In this document: in pieces, positions 61,741 to 64,000 of the stretch | How the letters are laid out: each line of letters starts with the position of its first letter | How positions within the stretch are numbered: the first letter of the stretch is position 1 | DNA from: Climacium dendroides | Taxonomy: Eukaryota; Streptophyta; Bryopsida; Hypnales; Climaciaceae | Assembly: GCA_950106755.1 (NCBI GenBank) | Contig: OX467082.1 | Span: 9,238,001-9,302,000 of the forward strand | Direction of reading: 5' to 3' | Length of the DNA stretch: 64,000 bases | Notes under the pieces: model-generated | Seen by the model: only the letters and a program-made list of their open reading frames with translations | What the model was told of the DNA's origin: nothing | Databases searched by the model: none | Program-made: the position numbers and the translations under genes

Positions 61741-61859
61741 AACACAACTAGAATGTGACACGTCAAAAAGGCCAAAATTCATGTATGGCATACGTGAATT
61801 TCTTTGATTTTCATCTTATGAAAATAGTTCCTAATTTGTGTCCTCCTGACATGAAGATC

Positions 61860-62025
61860 GTCGTTTTTCATGTGTGAAATTTGGGTGCACGTAAGCCTTG
61901 ATCCATCCAAGAATTTTGGCCATTTTCAAGACATGAATACCTAAAAAAATGGTCATTTTTCATGTGTGATTTGGGTGCACATAAGCCTTGATCCATCCAT
62001 GAATTTTGGGCATTTTGTAGGCACA
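61860..62025. repeat. Short tandem duplication, about 107 bp
   Basis: CATGTGTGAAATTTGGGTGC and AAGCCTTGATCCATCCA recur about 107 bp apart. Non-coding. Confidence 0.75.
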
Positions 62026-62499
62026 AATGTGACCACTATTCATAGGCATAATTTGCAACACATTCTAGATATGAAAATTGGAATATTTATGATCATGATA
62101 ATAAATCACTTTATATACATCAAATTGCACAATTTCTGTGGGTCAAATTGTAGGACTTCCATTGCATGAAAACGGTACACATAATTGTAAGCTATTTAGT
62201 GTACATATCTATCTACTAACATTTATCTATCCATCTATCTGCCAAATCTTTGATCTATCAAAGCTTTCTTCATTTCCCACTCCCTTCAATTGCTTCTCCA
62301 AATGTGCTGGGCAAGGAGTGACAGATCAGAACAAAATTTGTCTACCATTGTTGACCGACGCAGCATCCTGTTTCAACAAAACAAATCAAGTAGCTTTTAA
62401 AACAGCGAACGCCATCTAACTTCCTACCAAAAGAAAAAAGTGATAAGACTAAGCATCTCACACAAATTAAATGAGCTTATAAGATCTAGGAACTTGGCA

Positions 62500-63701
62500 A
62501 TTACACTGAGAGGATAAAATTCATCCTTGACACCAGCTATATTGTTTTCAATTGAAGAACTAAGCTTGCCAGCATTCATTTCTGACATAAGCATGGTCGG
62601 CATCCTTGATATGCTCTGCCTCCTCACACAAACTAACTCATCCTGCAATGAGAAGCAAAATGCAAACAATTCTTAATTCAAATCTCACATCGACATGCGA
62701 AGAGAGAGTCCTACAATTTTCTTACACGTTCATTTTCTATTCCAGAACTCTCAATTTGAGAAGAGAAGCACATAAGAATGAAAGAGAGAGCACCTCCTCA
62801 CCTTCAATTGCTAAATTTGCTCTTGCAGCCCTCGAACGTCTCCACACGCCTCTTTGTTGATTACAGTTTGATCATTTATTCATACCAGCCGATCAGTTTA
62901 GGGTTTTAAAATAAGAAAACCAATTGACACAACCTCGTGGCCCAAAAAACCAATGCGAGGTTTGGGGAATGACAACGTACATTATTTTGAATAAATTTCG
63001 CACGTTGTACAAACTTGAGGGTGCTAAGAGTCTCCGAGGAAGAACTGCAAACATCAATACATTAAACGGTAAACACTAGTGATTTTGGCAATCAACAACA
63101 TTCAGACGTTACAGCTAAATGTAGTCATCATTTTTCATTATAAGATAATTTACTTGTTAATAGTCTCAGATCATTCCTTCTTAGGTTCACAACAGATCAA
63201 TCATCTTTGCTCAGGTTCTAGTGAATGTGAGCAAGGAATTTATAAGCAAGCACGGACACCTAGTTTTGCAAGAAAATCTGAAGAAGTTGAAATGTAAAAA
63301 ACCTACACCTGCTTTGGTATGCATCGACATCTTTAGCTATGTGAACTGCTTGACCTACTCAGATTTTGTTTATTTATCACCAAATGGACTTAGTCCTTGA
63401 CATACTTGCAACATATACTTGACAAGCAGAGGTTCTTGAAAAGCTTAACAACTAGTGTAATAAACTTGTTCGCTGTACTACTAATAGACACCAATAGTAG
63501 AAATCTGCCAATTGACACTAGCCGTATCAAGCTCTGACATTGTAATGCCATTTCAGACCGTTTCAAAATTAATTACCACGCAATTTCTAGCTGAAAAATG
63601 GAAAAGATGGGAAACTATGGTTAAGAGGAATTGAATTCATACCCGGTGGAGGAGTCGATGTTGACAATAATGTTGGTTTTCGAGTTGCCTCCAACAAAAT
63701 C
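62500..63701 (-). pseudogene. Kinesin motor exon fragments (KIN12-like)
   Basis: The exon 63,643-63,701 encodes DFVGGNSKTNIIVNIDSSTG. It joins in phase to 62,981-63,044, which encodes SSSETLSTLKFVQRAKFIQN plus one Asn. Together they match the conserved end of the kinesin motor domain (D.LGGNSKT..I..I, then ETLSTLKFAQRAK.I.N), as in plant phragmoplast kinesins. A third exon starting near 62,642 (DELVCVRRQSISRMPTMLM) may follow. Upstream motor exons (P-loop, switch I) are absent; instead a V-ATPase exon precedes. It is therefore a captured, incomplete fragment rather than a resident kinesin gene. Confidence 0.7.
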
Positions 63702-63877
63702 CTGAGAAACACCACCATCAATCAATTTTTTCTACAAGAATTTGCAAGCATTTCTAGGTTGTTCTCTAAGGAAAACATTAATTATCACCTGAAGGAGGAA
63801 CGTGACTTTCGAATCTCAGTACGGGACATGCCTTTGTTTTCCATTTGCAATGTCCAAGTTCTGGTAAGTACAAGCAC

Positions 63878-63989
63878 CTGAAATGTCAAGGTAAGCTTCG
63901 ACCAAAATTGGAGGCCCGTTGTCAATGGGTTTCCCGGACCCACTGAAAATACGTCCCAGCATGTCCAAGGACACAGGGGTCTTCAACAC
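63878..63989 (-). pseudogene. V-type ATPase subunit B exon fragment
   Basis: An exon bounded by an ATGCAG acceptor and a GT donor encodes [20 protein letters not shown], then [17 protein letters not shown]. It matches the highly conserved nucleotide-binding region of the vacuolar H+-ATPase B subunit; the family usually has PEAYLDISG where this has VEAYLDISG. The next exon (SSINPSERTYPEE in the family) is not found downstream; kinesin exons follow 180 bp later in the same orientation. Upstream exons may lie beyond 64,000. Chimeric capture is more likely than an intact gene. Confidence 0.75.
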
Positions 63990-64000
63990 CTGCATCATAA

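Noticed and set aside
61741..61765. Helitron 3' end (CTAG on the minus strand with a small palindrome before it)
   Set aside because: The stem is only four base pairs and no 5' end is in the window. The idea is kept only as a test for the captured-exon finding.

Overview
This is a plant nuclear window. The evidence is germin-like protein genes with signal peptides and a single GT-AG intron, a Ty1/copia element whose primer-binding site matches plant initiator tRNA-Met, CACTA- and hAT-type MITEs, and exon fragments of plant-type V-ATPase B, kinesin and OSB-like genes. Base composition is AT-rich with GC-rich gene islands. The species cannot be named from sequence alone; the transposon content would fit a non-seed plant, but that is a weak guess. 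Most of the window is mobile DNA, and few intact host genes are present.

Layout. 1-8,707 is a large imperfect palindrome with a germin-like gene (GLP) at each outer end, pointing outward: copy A (minus, cut by the window edge) and copy B (plus, complete). 8,708-9,318 holds the second exon of B. 9,319-11,950 is intergenic DNA and a degenerate, roughly 85-90 bp tandem repeat. 11,952-24,660 is a nest: a gag-bearing LTR-type element is split by a complete copia element (13,342-21,459, TSD TAATT). That copia element is itself split by a 2.6 kb solo LTR (17,476-20,100), and it carries an antisense OSB-like gene fragment. 24,677-25,816 is a decayed RING-like ORF. 26,150-28,990 is the 85-90 bp tandem repeat again, in the opposite orientation. 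30,015-30,218 is a CACTA MITE and 31,824-33,332 a second gag-type ORF. 33,900-38,500 is largely featureless.

A second GLP palindrome follows. Its left part (38,572-42,141, with complete GLP copy C on minus) and right part (57,618-61,740, copy D reduced to promoter and 5' leader) are separated by a 15,476 bp insertion flanked by an 8-bp duplication, TGTTTGAA. The insertion carries a five-exon minus-strand gene (44,891-50,310). All exons join in phase to encode a ParB-like domain, a DNA N4/N6-methyltransferase-like domain, a low-complexity linker and an FCP1/NIF-type HAD phosphatase domain, broken by a few stop codons. A 15-bp palindrome, AGCTCGATTCGAGCT and variants, occurs in the introns and the leader of this gene but was not seen in the exons. 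The insertion also holds minisatellites, a satellite of about 172 bp and a plus-strand ORF (55,964-56,842).

From 61,741 to the end, copy D is replaced by DNA with minus-strand exons of a kinesin (62.5-63.7 kb) and of V-ATPase subunit B (63,878-63,989). This looks like a multi-gene capture. Diagnostic sites show that the outer arms match their partner within each palindrome (A=B, C=D), whereas the inner arms match across palindromes (left with left). That is the pattern expected from arm-to-arm gene conversion.
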